64,000 nucleotides of DNA, taken from contig SVOV01000003.1 in NCBI GenBank assembly GCA_015066205.1, positions 48,461-112,460 on the forward strand. Direction: 5' to 3'. The notes under the pieces were generated by a model. That model ran no database searches. It had not been told where the DNA came from and worked only from the letters and a program-made list of their open reading frames with translations. The number at the start of each line of letters is the position of its first letter. Position 1 is the stretch's first letter. A program made the translations under genes and the position numbers. The DNA is from Oscillospiraceae bacterium (lineage in GTDB: Bacteria > Bacillota > Clostridia > Oscillospirales > Acutalibacteraceae). Below are positions 8,695 to 17,352 of this stretch, piece after piece.

Positions 8695-9516
8695 TTACTC
8701 CTTTCTAAATATATCAAGCATATGTATTGAAAGACCTGTTACATCTTCTCTTTCACAAAGTGATTCAATAAATTTCATATATTCCGAGAATTCTCTGTCA
8801 CTCAGCTTATCAAGCCTGTCATCATAGAGATATGACAGCATATCAACACCCACGAAATGTAGCCTCGTAACATTGAACTGCTTCATAAACCCGTCAATCT
8901 CAGGCTTGCGGTATAATTCAAAAACAAGCTCGGGCTTCGACAGCCCCTTATAGCTTTCATCAATAAGCCCCTTATCAACAAATTCCAGTATTCTTCCCGT
9001 ATAAAACAGCTTATAAACAGATGTATCGCTGTTACAGTATGAAACGAATATAACGGCTCCCTTTTTTGCGATTCTTATAGCTTCACTCATTGCCTTTATC
9101 TTATCTTCATCAGAAAACAGATGATACATCGGACCGAGAAGCAAAACTACATCAAAGCTTTCATCCGAAAATGCCGACATATCACAGGCGTTTCCCTGAT
9201 TTATACTGATTTTGTAATCAGGCTTCACCTTTTTCTTCATAATTTCAATATTATGAGGCACAAGCTCAACAGCCGTTACATCATACCCCTTTTCACAAAG
9301 GGAAATGCTGTATCTTCCCGTAGCAGCTCCTATCTCTATTATCTTTGAATCCTCATTAAGATATTTTTCAATATATTTCATAGTGATAAGATATTCGGGA
9401 CTGCGGCTTCTTTTAAGAAGTCTTCCGTCCTCATCATATCTGTTATAAAAACCTACTATGGGATTTTCTGCGGCATCAGCCTTTGGTTTTCTTCTGAAAA
9501 GATCAGATAATTTCAT
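8695..9516 (-). CDS. Class I SAM-dependent methyltransferase
   Basis: This 273-residue protein has the Rossmann SAM-binding motif I IIEIGAATGRYSISL, the acidic ribose-binding residue in VTAVELVPHN, motif II around FDVVLLLGPMYHL and the post-motif AIRIAKKGAVIFVSY. The start is well supported by AAAGGAGAG six bases upstream. It heads a two-gene unit with the phosphodiesterase-family gene. The acceptor substrate is unknown. The hairpin at 9543-9574 separates it from a small upstream peptide gene. Confidence 0.9.
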   Translation of the reverse strand: MKLSDLFRRKPKADAAENPIVGFYNRYDEDGRLLKRSRSPEYLITMKYIEKYLNEDSKIIEIGAATGRYSISLCEKGYDVTAVELVPHNIEIMKKKVKPDYKISINQGNACDMSAFSDESFDVVLLLGPMYHLFSDEDKIKAMSEAIRIAKKGAVIFVSYCNSDTSVYKLFYTGRILEFVDKGLIDESYKGLSKPELVFELYRKPEIDGFMKQFNVTRLHFVGVDMLSYLYDDRLDKLSDREFSEYMKFIESLCEREDVTGLSIHMLDIFRKE

Positions 9517-9542
9517 AAAAATCTCTCCTTTAAAAATAAATT

Positions 9543-9574
9543 CGGTGCAGACCTTATAAAAAAAGCCTGCACCG
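9543..9574 (-). terminator. Hairpin between peptide gene and methyltransferase
   Basis: CGGTGCAG and CTGCACCG form an eight-base stem around a T-rich 16-nt loop, and on the minus strand are followed by AATTTATTTTTAAAGG. It may end or attenuate transcription from the peptide gene promoter before the methyltransferase. The T-run is imperfect. Confidence 0.5.
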
Positions 9575-9598
9575 ATATTTTCTTTCCTAAAAAATATA

Positions 9599-9706
9599 CT
9601 ATTTCAAAAAAGAGAATAACAGCACAGACCTGCAAGCGGGCTGATAATCAGCCTGTGCAAGCCACATCATATCATTATTATGCATATTAAAACGATACGA
9701 AGCCAT
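9599..9706 (-). CDS. Orphan 35-residue peptide with strong promoter and RBS
   Basis: The short ORF starts at the ATG preceded by GAGAGGTAATACT, and a textbook promoter lies just upstream. The peptide opens MASYRFNMHNNDMMWLAQAD and ends ACRSVLLFSFLK; it contains one Cys and no transmembrane-length hydrophobic run. The track ORF extends it upstream through the promoter, which is wrong. A hairpin follows 25 bp after the stop. It may be a leader peptide for the methyltransferase operon, a small regulatory protein or a modified peptide precursor; I recognise no family. The promoter and RBS argue that it is made. Confidence 0.6.
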   Translation of the reverse strand: MASYRFNMHNNDMMWLAQADYQPACRSVLLFSFLK

Positions 9707-9731
9707 AGTATTACCTCTCTTTATTTTCGTA

Positions 9732-9760
9732 AATATAGCATATCGGTTTTTCTTTGTCAA
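9732..9760 (-). promoter_or_regulatory. Sigma-A promoter of the small-peptide gene
   Basis: TTGACA (9755-9760) and TATATT (9732-9737) with exactly 17 bp between, on the minus strand, 25 bp before the peptide start codon. Confidence 0.85.
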
Positions 9761-9862
9761 GACATAAAAATCTTGATCTGTATAAAAAAATGCATAACAG
9801 AATCCCATCAATGGTACTGCATAGGTAATATAATAATAAAAAAACACTCTCGGGAGGATATT

Positions 9863-10735
9863 ATGATTTTTCTCAAAGCATTCAGCTTACCTACAGAGGA
9901 CATGGAAATAGACTATTTATCAGTATGCGGTAAATTCAGAAGGACCTGTTATGATACAAAATACCCTTTCGGAATGTTTTCGGGAAGAGAATTTCCCGAA
10001 AGCTTTGAATTCAGCGATATTACGGTTTTCTGCGGCAACAACGGAAGCGGAAAAAGCACCGTCCTGAACCTTATTGCCGAAAAACTGAAGCTTAAAAGGG
10101 ATACCCCCTATAACCGCAGTGAATTCTTTGATGATTATGCTTCTCTTTGCAGATACAGTCTTCTTGATGACATCTCTCCCGACAGCCGTGTGCTTACAAG
10201 CGACGATGTTTTTGAAAGAGTTCTTGACATCAGAAGAATAAACAACGGCATTGATTCAAAAAGGGAATCAATAATCAATGACTGGGTTGAAAAAAGAAGC
10301 GAAAATGCAGACACCCGTCTTCACGGAATCGACGATTATGAGCGTTGGAAGGGTATAAGAGATGCGAGGAATAAAAACATAAGTCAGTCGCAATATATCC
10401 GTTCACGCCTTATGAGAAATGTAACGGAACGATCAAACGGTGAAAGTGCCTTATCGCTTTTTGTTGATGCCATTCACGATAATGCTCTTTATATTCTCGA
10501 TGAGCCCGAAAACAGCCTCTCACCGGGAAATCAGCTCGAATTGAAATATTTTCTTGAGGACTCTGTAAGGCATCACGGCTGTCAGTTCATAATCTCCACC
10601 CACTCCCCTTTTATACTGTCACTTAAGGGAGCAAAAATATATGACATAGACTCCGTCCCCGTAAAAACACTCCCCTGGAAAGAGCTGCCTTGCGTAAAAG
10701 TATATAAGGAATTTTTCGATAATAATACATTCTGA
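9863..10735 (+). CDS. AAA/ABC-type ATPase
   Basis: This 290-residue protein contains a complete ABC-type ATPase core: Walker A GNNGSGKST (about residue 58), signature TERSNGESAL, Walker B ALYILDEPEN, and the H-loop IISTHSPFIL. It lacks membrane spans, so it is not a transporter subunit by itself; it resembles the stand-alone OLD/Rad50-like AAA ATPases common in Firmicutes, some of which act in DNA repair or defence. The start is the ATG after CGGGAGG; the track start at 9680 reads through the divergent promoter. It is divergent from the peptide gene and has no co-directional partner. Confidence 0.88.
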   Translation: MIFLKAFSLPTEDMEIDYLSVCGKFRRTCYDTKYPFGMFSGREFPESFEFSDITVFCGNNGSGKSTVLNLIAEKLKLKRDTPYNRSEFFDDYASLCRYSLLDDISPDSRVLTSDDVFERVLDIRRINNGIDSKRESIINDWVEKRSENADTRLHGIDDYERWKGIRDARNKNISQSQYIRSRLMRNVTERSNGESALSLFVDAIHDNALYILDEPENSLSPGNQLELKYFLEDSVRHHGCQFIISTHSPFILSLKGAKIYDIDSVPVKTLPWKELPCVKVYKEFFDNNTF

Positions 10736-10770
10736 TTACAGATAAAGCCACCCTTTTTGTTTTTGAATAT

Positions 10771-11244
10771 TTACAGGCACAGAAGACTCTTTATAAACTC
10801 AATCTTCTGATTATCCTGCTTTTCTTTTACATTCATTCTGTAACCGTCTTCTGAAGATTTTATATAGACCTTAAGATACTGCTCCAAGGATAAAAGCATA
10901 TATTCTGTCCCCGATGAATTGCGGATATTGATGTCACGGATATCAATATCCGCAAAATCTTTCAGCCCCTCAACAGAAGCATAGGAATAATCAACACCGT
11001 CTTTTCTGAATGTATGCTCGTGTTCATCGGTCAATTCATAACCGTTATTCTCCAGAAACGACCTGAATTCCGTCCACCGCTCCCCCGTCACAAACACCTG
11101 AGGCACAAGAATATCAATATCATCCGCATTAAATGTTATGTTTGTTAAAACCTCTAATCCTAACGAGCCATAAAGCAACGGAACGATATTAAATTTATCA
11201 TTAAGCATTTCTGCATTTTGTAAAAAACAATTAAACTTCGTCAT
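10771..11244 (-). CDS. Nucleotidyltransferase-fold protein
   Basis: The 157-residue protein shows the minimal pol-beta-type nucleotidyltransferase pattern: LYGSLGLEVL (GS motif) followed by NADDIDILVP (DxD metal ligands) and a later FADIDIRDI carrying the third carboxylate. Proteins like this include aminoglycoside nucleotidyltransferase-like and MNT-type enzymes, and some small ones are misnamed phosphoribosylanthranilate isomerase. It is the last gene of the four-gene attenuated operon, 11 bp after the P-loop gene. Substrate unknown. Confidence 0.72.
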   Translation of the reverse strand: MTKFNCFLQNAEMLNDKFNIVPLLYGSLGLEVLTNITFNADDIDILVPQVFVTGERWTEFRSFLENNGYELTDEHEHTFRKDGVDYSYASVEGLKDFADIDIRDINIRNSSGTEYMLLSLEQYLKVYIKSSEDGYRMNVKEKQDNQKIEFIKSLLCL

Positions 11245-11255
11245 ATTGCACCCTG

Positions 11256-11807
11256 TTATAAATCAAATCTTTCTTTTATCATTTTAGCAACAACATCCGG
11301 TGCCAAGTTTGAGTTATCAATTTTTATATAACTCGGGAATGTTATTTCACCATCATAACTTTCTGTACGATATTTTTCATCAGTATCAAGCAAATCCTTC
11401 CTTGCAAAATCAAGGTCACGCTTTGATGGTTTATTGTTAAGTCGGTTTTCGGTTGAGTTTCGCTCTAACCTGATTTCCTGAGTAGCAACAAGTTCAACAT
11501 AATAAACTTCTGCACCTTGCTCTTTGAACAAATCAGAAACATATTTTATGTAATCCCAATCCCCTTTATGGTCAAGCGCCCATACATAAGTAAATATCAT
11601 TCCGTAATTGTTGCTCTTTGAAAACTCTTCAAAGAAAACCTGTCGTAATCTATTGACTGTTTTTCCCTCGTAATATCCGAATATTTCTATTACTGGTTCT
11701 ATAGTCATATGATTATGGAATAATTTAAGGTCGGTAATTTTTGCAAGTTCTTGTCCGACAGTCATTTTCCCAACTGCCAAATTACCGAATATTACAACTA
11801 ATTTCAT
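11256..11807 (-). CDS. P-loop small-molecule kinase-like protein
   Basis: This 183-residue protein begins MKLVVIFGNLAVGKMTVGQE, a Walker A loop of the GxxxxGK type with Met in the usual Ser/Thr position followed by Thr, then HNHMTIEPV and an Arg/Glu-rich lid region (RLERNSTENRL). The layout is that of shikimate-kinase or chloramphenicol-phosphotransferase-sized kinases in the AAA_18/AAA_33 group. It is third in the operon, 18 bp behind the second methyltransferase. A phosphotransferase acting on a small molecule is likely; which one is open. Confidence 0.8.
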   Translation of the reverse strand: MKLVVIFGNLAVGKMTVGQELAKITDLKLFHNHMTIEPVIEIFGYYEGKTVNRLRQVFFEEFSKSNNYGMIFTYVWALDHKGDWDYIKYVSDLFKEQGAEVYYVELVATQEIRLERNSTENRLNNKPSKRDLDFARKDLLDTDEKYRTESYDGEITFPSYIKIDNSNLAPDVVAKMIKERFDL

Positions 11808-11825
11808 AGTATCAAATCCTTTAAA

Positions 11826-12611
11826 TCAAATTTTTCTTGCTAACTGTAAATCTATAGTATCATAAATTGTAATCTCTCCGCCGTGTCGGTTAATTGCATC
11901 CTCTATCTTTGAAAAGAATTTGTTTCTGATAGTTTCTTCAATAGCGATGTGGTCTGAATATGTACCGAGAAGCATTATATATTCCTTAGCAGAGAATGTT
12001 CGTGTTCGGTGAAACAATTTATACTGAACATCCGTAAAACCATATTTTTCCGCAATTAAAGCTCTGTCGTATGCTTGTTGTTCTGTGTATTCAATAAGCG
12101 GTTTGGGTTCTTTATTGTGATATTTACAATAATATTCTGCATAGATTCTGTCCATTTCTGCCGTAAGCTTTGGCTTTCCTTTATCACGGAACGGATGATT
12201 TGCAAATCGGGCAAACACTCCGCCGTCTTTCAGCATATCATAAACCTTTTTATAGCCGATCTCTTCGGTTATCCAATGAAAGGCAGAGGCAGAATAAATT
12301 AAGTCATATTCATTGCCCATATCAATATCTTCAAACTTTCCCGATATGGCAGAAAAACTCGGATATTCTTTGAATTTTTCACGGCAGATTTCACAGAAAT
12401 TCTCGCCGTAATCAATTGATGTAAGCTTGCAACCTGTTTTTAAGAAAGGTAATGTTGCCTGACCGCCGCCGATACCGATTTCAACAACACGGCTTGTATC
12501 ATCAATTGGTTTATATTCAAAAATAGTCTGATACAATTCATCAACATATCCGGGACGTAGTTTTTCATAAGCAACAGCCACTGTATCAAATGTCCAATTC
12601 AAGCTACTCAT
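11826..12611 (-). CDS. Class I SAM-dependent methyltransferase
   Basis: The 261-residue protein opens with NWTFDTVAVAYEKLRPGY, a start I associate with small-molecule methyltransferases of the Methyltransf_11/25 group, and carries motif I RVVEIGIGGGQATLPF, the acidic residue in LTSIDYGENF, and YDLIYSASAFHWI as motif II. Its ATG lies one base after the stop of the upstream methyltransferase, with AAGAAAGG as binding site, so the pair is translationally coupled. The substrate is unknown. Confidence 0.9.
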   Translation of the reverse strand: MSSLNWTFDTVAVAYEKLRPGYVDELYQTIFEYKPIDDTSRVVEIGIGGGQATLPFLKTGCKLTSIDYGENFCEICREKFKEYPSFSAISGKFEDIDMGNEYDLIYSASAFHWITEEIGYKKVYDMLKDGGVFARFANHPFRDKGKPKLTAEMDRIYAEYYCKYHNKEPKPLIEYTEQQAYDRALIAEKYGFTDVQYKLFHRTRTFSAKEYIMLLGTYSDHIAIEETIRNKFFSKIEDAINRHGGEITIYDTIDLQLARKI

Positions 12612-12612
12612 T

Positions 12613-13356
12613 TTATACCTTTCTTGCTTTTACAATTAAAAAGTTGGGTTTTATGTATTCCTTAACTATTGTAGGAAGCTTTTCAACTGCCCATTCTTCG
12701 GGAACTGGCTCACAAATTTCATCAATCACAAATCCTGCTTTTGCAAGGGCGTTTATAACATTACTGAATGTTCGATGATATTTTATAACACCGTCAACAT
12801 ACCAATGAACTTTTCTTTCTCCGGGCTCATTGTAATTTGAGAATGTATAAGAAACTCTTTTGCCTTTTAAATTCTTATTAAAATGACCGTTGCCGTCAAT
12901 AGTAGCAGTTATAATGGGATGTTCCTGTGAAAATAACAGTTGTCCACCATTATTCAAAACTGAATACATTTCTTTTGCAAAAGCATCAAAATCTTTGACA
13001 TAATGAAAAGCAAGTGAGCTGTAAATAAAATCGAACTTTTTACCGAGCATCGCTATATCTGTCATACTCATATTTACATATTCAATTTTCTCATCAGCTG
13101 ATTCAGTCTTTGCGACAGCAAGCATTTTTTCGGATATATCAACACCGACAACACTTTTTGCACCGCGACGGACAAAATCAATACAGTTGTGTCCGTAGCC
13201 GCAACCGAGGTCGAGAACATCTTTTTCCGTTAAATCGGGCAGCATCTTTGCCATAGCAGGCTGTTCAAGCAGATCATTATAATTTGTTTCACCTGCCCGC
13301 AGTGCTTTGTAACCCTCAAAAAATGTTTCATTATCATAGATATTCTGGTTGCTCAC
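12613..13356 (-). CDS. Class I SAM-dependent methyltransferase, attenuator-controlled
   Basis: I start this gene at GTG 13356 (MSNQNIYDNETFFEGYKALR), with GAGGAG nine bases upstream, giving 247 residues. The track start at GTG 13386 lies inside the stem of a terminator hairpin and is unlikely. Motif I reads VLDLGCGYGHNCIDF, the acidic residue is in VVGVDISEKM, and FDFIYSSLAFHYV is motif II. It is the first gene of a four-gene operon whose 5' leader has a promoter, an 18-codon ORF, an antiterminator candidate and an intrinsic terminator. Such wiring is typical of genes induced by translation inhibitors. Confidence 0.9.
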   Translation of the reverse strand: MSNQNIYDNETFFEGYKALRAGETNYNDLLEQPAMAKMLPDLTEKDVLDLGCGYGHNCIDFVRRGAKSVVGVDISEKMLAVAKTESADEKIEYVNMSMTDIAMLGKKFDFIYSSLAFHYVKDFDAFAKEMYSVLNNGGQLLFSQEHPIITATIDGNGHFNKNLKGKRVSYTFSNYNEPGERKVHWYVDGVIKYHRTFSNVINALAKAGFVIDEICEPVPEEWAVEKLPTIVKEYIKPNFLIVKARKV

Positions 13357-13377
13357 ATAACCCAACTCCTCAAAAAA

Positions 13378-13409
13378 TTCAGGCACCTCCGAAAAATGCG
13401 GAGATGCCT
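13378..13409 (-). terminator. Attenuator terminator in the methyltransferase operon leader
   Basis: On the minus strand AGGCATCTCCG and CGGAGGTGCCT pair over 11 bp around CATTTTT, followed after two bases by ATTTTTT. The hairpin sits between the leader peptide and the first gene's ribosome binding site. Its 5' arm (GGCATCTCC) can instead pair with GGAGAGCC (13453-13460) inside the leader ORF, giving a mutually exclusive antiterminator. Confidence 0.8.
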
Positions 13410-13431
13410 GTAAGTTCAGAAAGATACTATA

Positions 13432-13488
13432 TCAATCGCAAACGGACAAAACGGCTCTCCTGTTTCGGATGTTGAGATACTTCTTCAT
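13432..13488 (-). CDS. Leader peptide of the methyltransferase operon (18 aa)
   Basis: The ORF MKKYLNIRNRRAVLSVCD lies 33 bp after the -10 box, with GCAGGTGG five bases before its ATG. Its first bases are part of GGACAAAA, which can pair with TTTTGTCC (minus strand, 13444-13451) late in the same ORF, so a ribosome stalled within it would open that stem. The paired codons AGG AGA, encoding Arg-Arg, lie just before GCC in the antiterminator segment. It is too short for the ORF track. I infer a ribosome-sensing role from geometry alone. Confidence 0.65.
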   Translation of the reverse strand: MKKYLNIRNRRAVLSVCD

Positions 13489-13520
13489 TTTGTCCACCTG
13501 CCTTTCAATTTTTTTACTTA

Positions 13521-13549
13521 ATTTTAATACTATTTCTGATGCTTGTCAA
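13521..13549 (-). promoter_or_regulatory. Promoter of the attenuated methyltransferase operon
   Basis: TTGACA (13544-13549) and TAAAAT (13521-13526) are separated by 17 bp on the minus strand, upstream of the leader peptide. Confidence 0.82.
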
Positions 13550-13599
13550 TATTCTGAAAACATAAGTGCAAAAGTGTTGAGTTTAAGTGCAGAAATTAA

Positions 13600-13636
13600 C
13601 AAAAAAAGGAAGACCGGTTTTTACAGTCTTCCTTTA
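13600..13636 (-). terminator. Terminator of the heat-shock operon
   Basis: AAGGAAGAC and GTCTTCCTT pair around TGTAAAAACCG and are followed on the minus strand by seven T residues, 18 bp after the dnaJ stop. It ends the hrcA-grpE-dnaK-dnaJ transcript. Confidence 0.93.
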
Positions 13637-13652
13637 TATTTCGGTCATCCGA

Positions 13653-14819
13653 TTATTTTTTCTTTTTACCGAAAAGTCCCTTGCCCTTGTCTTCGTTAAG
13701 GGTCTTCATATTTGCGGGGTTAAGGTCAGCTTCAAATTCTCTTAAGATATCCTTCTGCTTTTCGGAGAGCTTTCTCGGAACTACGACCTCAACACGGACA
13801 AGCTGATCGCCTCTTCCTCCGCCGTTGAGATTCTGAATACCTCTGTCCTTGAGCTTGAATACATCACCGGGCTGTGTGCCTGCGGGAACCGTGTATTTAA
13901 CATCACCGTCAAGAGTGGGAACAACAAGCTCACATCCGAGAGCGGCCTGTACAAAGCTGATATTTGCCTGATACCATACATTATAGCCGTCTCTTTCAAA
14001 ATGGGGATGGCTTCTTACATTGATACCGACACGAAGATCGCCTGCGGGACCGCCGTTTACACCCTTGTTACCCTGTGAACGGACAGTTATTGCCTGTCTG
14101 TCATCGATACCTGCGGGAATATTTATATCGACCTTTGAAGCGCGTCTTACTCTGCCCTGACCGCGGCATTTGCTGCAGGGATTGGGAATAATTGTACCCT
14201 TACCGCCGCAGGTGGGACAGGGCTTCTGCGTCTGCATAACACCCAAAATAGTTCTCTGCTGACTTGTTACCTGACCTGAGCCGCCGCACTGGGAACAGGT
14301 CTGTGTTGTAGTACCGGGAGCGGCACCTGAGCCTGAACAGCCGTCGCAGACCTCAATTCTGTTGACCTCAACCGTCTTTCTGCATCCCTTTGCCGCTTCT
14401 TCAAAGGAAATAGTGATATTTGTCTGAAGGTCGGAGCCTCTCTGTGGGGCATTGGGATTATTTCTCTGACCGCCGCCGAAGCCGCCGCCAAAGCCTCCCC
14501 CGAAGCCGCCGCCGAAGATAGATGAGAAAATGTCACCCATATCAAAATCCATACCGCCGAAGCCGCCGCCTGCACCCGCACCGTAGTTAGGGTCAACGCC
14601 CGCGTGGCCGAAACGGTCATACTTTGCCTTTTTATCGGCATCGGAAAGCACCTCATAGGCTTCATTGCATTCCTTGAATTTTGCTTCTGCTTCAGCATTA
14701 CCGGGGTTTAAGTCAGGGTGGTACTGCTTCGCCATTTTTCTGTAGGCTTTTTTTATTTCATCGTCCGAGGCGCCTTTTGAAACACCGAGGACTTCATAAT
14801 AATCTCGTTTATCTGCCAT
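13653..14819 (-). CDS. dnaJ: Chaperone DnaJ
   Basis: This 388-residue type I Hsp40 has all parts in order: J domain with the HPD tripeptide in [10 protein letters not shown], a Gly/Phe-rich linker with repeated [15 protein letters not shown], and four zinc-binding CxxCxGxG repeats ([32 protein letters not shown]), then the substrate-binding C-terminal domains. It delivers unfolded proteins to DnaK and stimulates its ATPase. It is the last gene of the CIRCE-controlled operon, 87 bp after dnaK. Many opposite or shifted ORFs here come only from its strong codon bias. Confidence 0.98.
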   Translation of the reverse strand: MADKRDYYEVLGVSKGASDDEIKKAYRKMAKQYHPDLNPGNAEAEAKFKECNEAYEVLSDADKKAKYDRFGHAGVDPNYGAGAGGGFGGMDFDMGDIFSSIFGGGFGGGFGGGFGGGQRNNPNAPQRGSDLQTNITISFEEAAKGCRKTVEVNRIEVCDGCSGSGAAPGTTTQTCSQCGGSGQVTSQQRTILGVMQTQKPCPTCGGKGTIIPNPCSKCRGQGRVRRASKVDINIPAGIDDRQAITVRSQGNKGVNGGPAGDLRVGINVRSHPHFERDGYNVWYQANISFVQAALGCELVVPTLDGDVKYTVPAGTQPGDVFKLKDRGIQNLNGGGRGDQLVRVEVVVPRKLSEKQKDILREFEADLNPANMKTLNEDKGKGLFGKKKK

Positions 14820-14906
14820 AACATTTTTCCTTTATGTTTTGAGATTCAAACACCGAAAGCCGCGGAAAACGGAGAGTCTTCCGCAGCCTGATTCAAGTCG
14901 GTTTTA

Positions 14907-16760
14907 TCAGACATCTGTATAGGATGCGTCATAGTAGCCGTCTTCACCTGAAGCACCGTTATCAGCAGCACCGCCATTAAAGCCTGCGCCTGCGCCGAAA
15001 TCGGGAGCACCCTGTGCTCCTTCGGGAGCGGCAGCCTTATAGAGCTTTTCAGATATTTCATAGAATACCTTTGTAAGCTCCTCCTGACGGGACTTGATGA
15101 GATTATAATCCTCACCCTTGAGAGCTTCCTTAAGAGCATCTACTGCAGTATTGATGTTTGCTTTATCGCCGTCTTCGAGCTTATCTCCGCTTTCGGAAAG
15201 AAGCTTTTCACACTGATAAACCATCTGGTCTGCATTGTTCTTGATGTCAAGCTCTTCCTTGCGCTTCTTATCCTCTTCAGCAAACTGCTCTGCTTCTCTT
15301 ACAGCCTTATCTATATCTTCCTTGCTCATATTTGAGGAAGCTGTGATGGAGATAGCCTGCTCCTTGCCTGTTCCGAGATCCTTTGCGGAAACATGAACGA
15401 TACCGTTTGCATCTATATCAAAGGTAACCTCGATCTGAGGAACGCCTCTTCTTGCGGGAAGAATACCGTCAAGCATAAACATACCGAGGGTCTTGTTGTC
15501 CTTTGCAAATTCTCTTTCACCCTGAAGAACATGAACCTGAACAGAGGACTGATTATCTGCTGCAGTTGAGAATATCTGGCTCTTCTTTGTGGGGATGGTT
15601 GTATTTCTTTCGATGATCTTTGTGCAGACACCGCCGAGAGTTTCAATACCGAGAGAAAGAGGAGTAACATCAAGGAGAAGAAGTCCCTGAACATCGCCGC
15701 CGAGAACACCTGCCTGAATTGCAGCGCCTACAGCAACACATTCATCGGGGTTGATGCCCTTGAAGGGTTCCTTGCCGGTGAAAGCCTTGATAGCTTCCTG
15801 AACAGCGGGAATTCTTGATGAACCGCCGACCATAAGAACCTTGTCGATCTCTGCGATCTTAAGACCTGAATCGCTGATAGCCTGACGGACGGGACCCATT
15901 GTAGCTTCAACGAGGTCAGATGTGAGCTCATTGAACTTTGCACGGGTAAGAGTAAGCTCAAGATGCTTGGGGCCTGTTGCATCTGCTGTGATGAAGGGAA
16001 GGCTTATTGCAGATGTGGTAACACCTGAAAGCTCAATTTTTGCCTTTTCTGCAGCTTCCTTAAGTCTCTGCATAGCCATTTTGTCGCCGCGGAGATCAAT
16101 TCCGTCGCTCTTTAAGAATTCGGAAACGATCCAGTCAATAATTCTCTGGTCAAAGTCATCACCGCCGAGACGGTTATTACCGGCTGTTGCAAGAACCTCC
16201 TGAACACCGTCACCCATTTCGATGATGGAAATGTCGAAGGTACCGCCGCCAAGGTCATAAACCATAACCTTCTGGTCATTTTCCTTATCGATACCGTAAG
16301 CAAGTGCAGCCGCTGTGGGCTCGTTGATAATTCTCTTTACTTCAAGACCTGCAATTTTACCTGCATCCTTGGTTGCCTGACGCTGTGCGTCTGTGAAATA
16401 TGCGGGAACAGTGATAACAGCTTCTGTTACTGTCTGTCCGAGATAGCTTTCTGCATCACTCTTTAATTTCTGAAGGATCATTGCGGAAATTTCCTGAGGA
16501 GTGTATGCCTTATCATCAATTTTTGCACGGTACTCGGTGCCCATCTGTCTTTTGATGGAAGCAACAGTCTTATCGGGGTTAGTGATAGCCTGACGCTTTG
16601 CTACCTGACCTACCATTCTTTCACCTGTTTTGCCGAAAGCAACAACAGAGGGAGTTGTTCTTGCGCCTTCTGCGTTAGCGATAACTACGGGCTCGCCGCC
16701 TTCGATAACTGCTACGCAGGAGTTTGTTGTACCTAAGTCAATACCTATAATTTTTGCCAT
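14907..16760 (-). CDS. dnaK: Molecular chaperone DnaK
   Basis: The 617-residue Hsp70 begins [20 protein letters not shown], with the phosphate-1 motif, has the phosphate-2 motif [13 protein letters not shown], the adenosine motif [14 protein letters not shown] and the interdomain linker [19 protein letters not shown]. The tail is Gly/Ala-rich and ends DASYTDV, less acidic than the classical DnaK end. It refolds or holds clients with DnaJ and GrpE in the cytoplasm. It is third in the hrcA operon and 33 bp from grpE. Confidence 0.99.
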   Translation of the reverse strand: MAKIIGIDLGTTNSCVAVIEGGEPVVIANAEGARTTPSVVAFGKTGERMVGQVAKRQAITNPDKTVASIKRQMGTEYRAKIDDKAYTPQEISAMILQKLKSDAESYLGQTVTEAVITVPAYFTDAQRQATKDAGKIAGLEVKRIINEPTAAALAYGIDKENDQKVMVYDLGGGTFDISIIEMGDGVQEVLATAGNNRLGGDDFDQRIIDWIVSEFLKSDGIDLRGDKMAMQRLKEAAEKAKIELSGVTTSAISLPFITADATGPKHLELTLTRAKFNELTSDLVEATMGPVRQAISDSGLKIAEIDKVLMVGGSSRIPAVQEAIKAFTGKEPFKGINPDECVAVGAAIQAGVLGGDVQGLLLLDVTPLSLGIETLGGVCTKIIERNTTIPTKKSQIFSTAADNQSSVQVHVLQGEREFAKDNKTLGMFMLDGILPARRGVPQIEVTFDIDANGIVHVSAKDLGTGKEQAISITASSNMSKEDIDKAVREAEQFAEEDKKRKEELDIKNNADQMVYQCEKLLSESGDKLEDGDKANINTAVDALKEALKGEDYNLIKSRQEELTKVFYEISEKLYKAAAPEGAQGAPDFGAGAGFNGGAADNGASGEDGYYDASYTDV

Positions 16761-16793
16761 TTGTTTTTTCCTCCAAATATATATTGAATAATA

Positions 16794-17336
16794 TCAGTTT
16801 GCAACTATTACAGTGGCGTGGCGGATAACTCTGTCACCCATTTTATAGCCTTTCATATAGACCTCTGAGATCTCGTTTTCACCGAGCTCCTCATTATCTA
16901 TATGCATTATTCCGTTATGAATATTAGGGTCGAACTGCTCACCCTTTTCGCCGAAGGCTTCAACTCCGAAGGAGGAGAAGACCTCAAGCAGCTGACCGAC
17001 TGTCATTTCGATACCTTTTTTATAGCTTTCAAGGTCGCTCGCAGCGGCTGAAGCTCTTTCAAAATTATCAATAACAGGTAAAAGCTTTGCTATTATATCT
17101 GTTTTGGAATCGGAATATATTGCTTCCTTTTCCTTATGGCTTCTTTTACGGAAATTATCATATTCCGCAACCGTGCGAAGAAGCTTGTCATTTGCCTCAA
17201 GAAGCTTGGCATTAAGCTGTTCTATAAGTGCATCCTTTTCATCGGGAGCATCCTTTTCAGCTTCTTTTTCTGCAGCTTCTTCTGCCGGTGTTTCTTTTAT
17301 TTCTTCTTCGGCATTCTTTTTCTTTTCCTTAGCCAT
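16794..17336 (-). CDS. grpE: Nucleotide exchange factor GrpE
   Basis: I start at ATG 17336 (MAKEKKKNAEEE), with AGAAAGGA nine bases before it, giving 180 residues. A charged, Glu/Lys-rich N-terminal tail and long coiled coil lead to the GrpE core EYDNFRKRSHKEKE and the beta-domain end VYMKGYKMGDRVIRHATVIV, which matches the family signature. GrpE releases ADP from DnaK. It lies 16 bp downstream of hrcA and 33 bp upstream of dnaK. Confidence 0.97.
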   Translation of the reverse strand: MAKEKKKNAEEEIKETPAEEAAEKEAEKDAPDEKDALIEQLNAKLLEANDKLLRTVAEYDNFRKRSHKEKEAIYSDSKTDIIAKLLPVIDNFERASAAASDLESYKKGIEMTVGQLLEVFSSFGVEAFGEKGEQFDPNIHNGIMHIDNEELGENEISEVYMKGYKMGDRVIRHATVIVAN

Positions 17337-17352
17337 TAAAAACAATCCTTTC

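Noticed and set aside
9863-10735. Defence system such as Gabija or a retron around the OLD-like ATPase
   Set aside because: No helicase, reverse transcriptase or nuclease partner is adjacent; a lone ABC-type ATPase does not justify the call.
13357-13386. GTG 13386 as start of the first methyltransferase
   Set aside because: It falls within the terminator stem, and a good GAGGAG-spaced GTG exists at 13356 that gives the family-like start.
14267-16303. Multiple ORFs in other frames across dnaK and dnaJ
   Set aside because: Shadows of strongly codon-biased chaperone genes; low-complexity translations and no binding sites.
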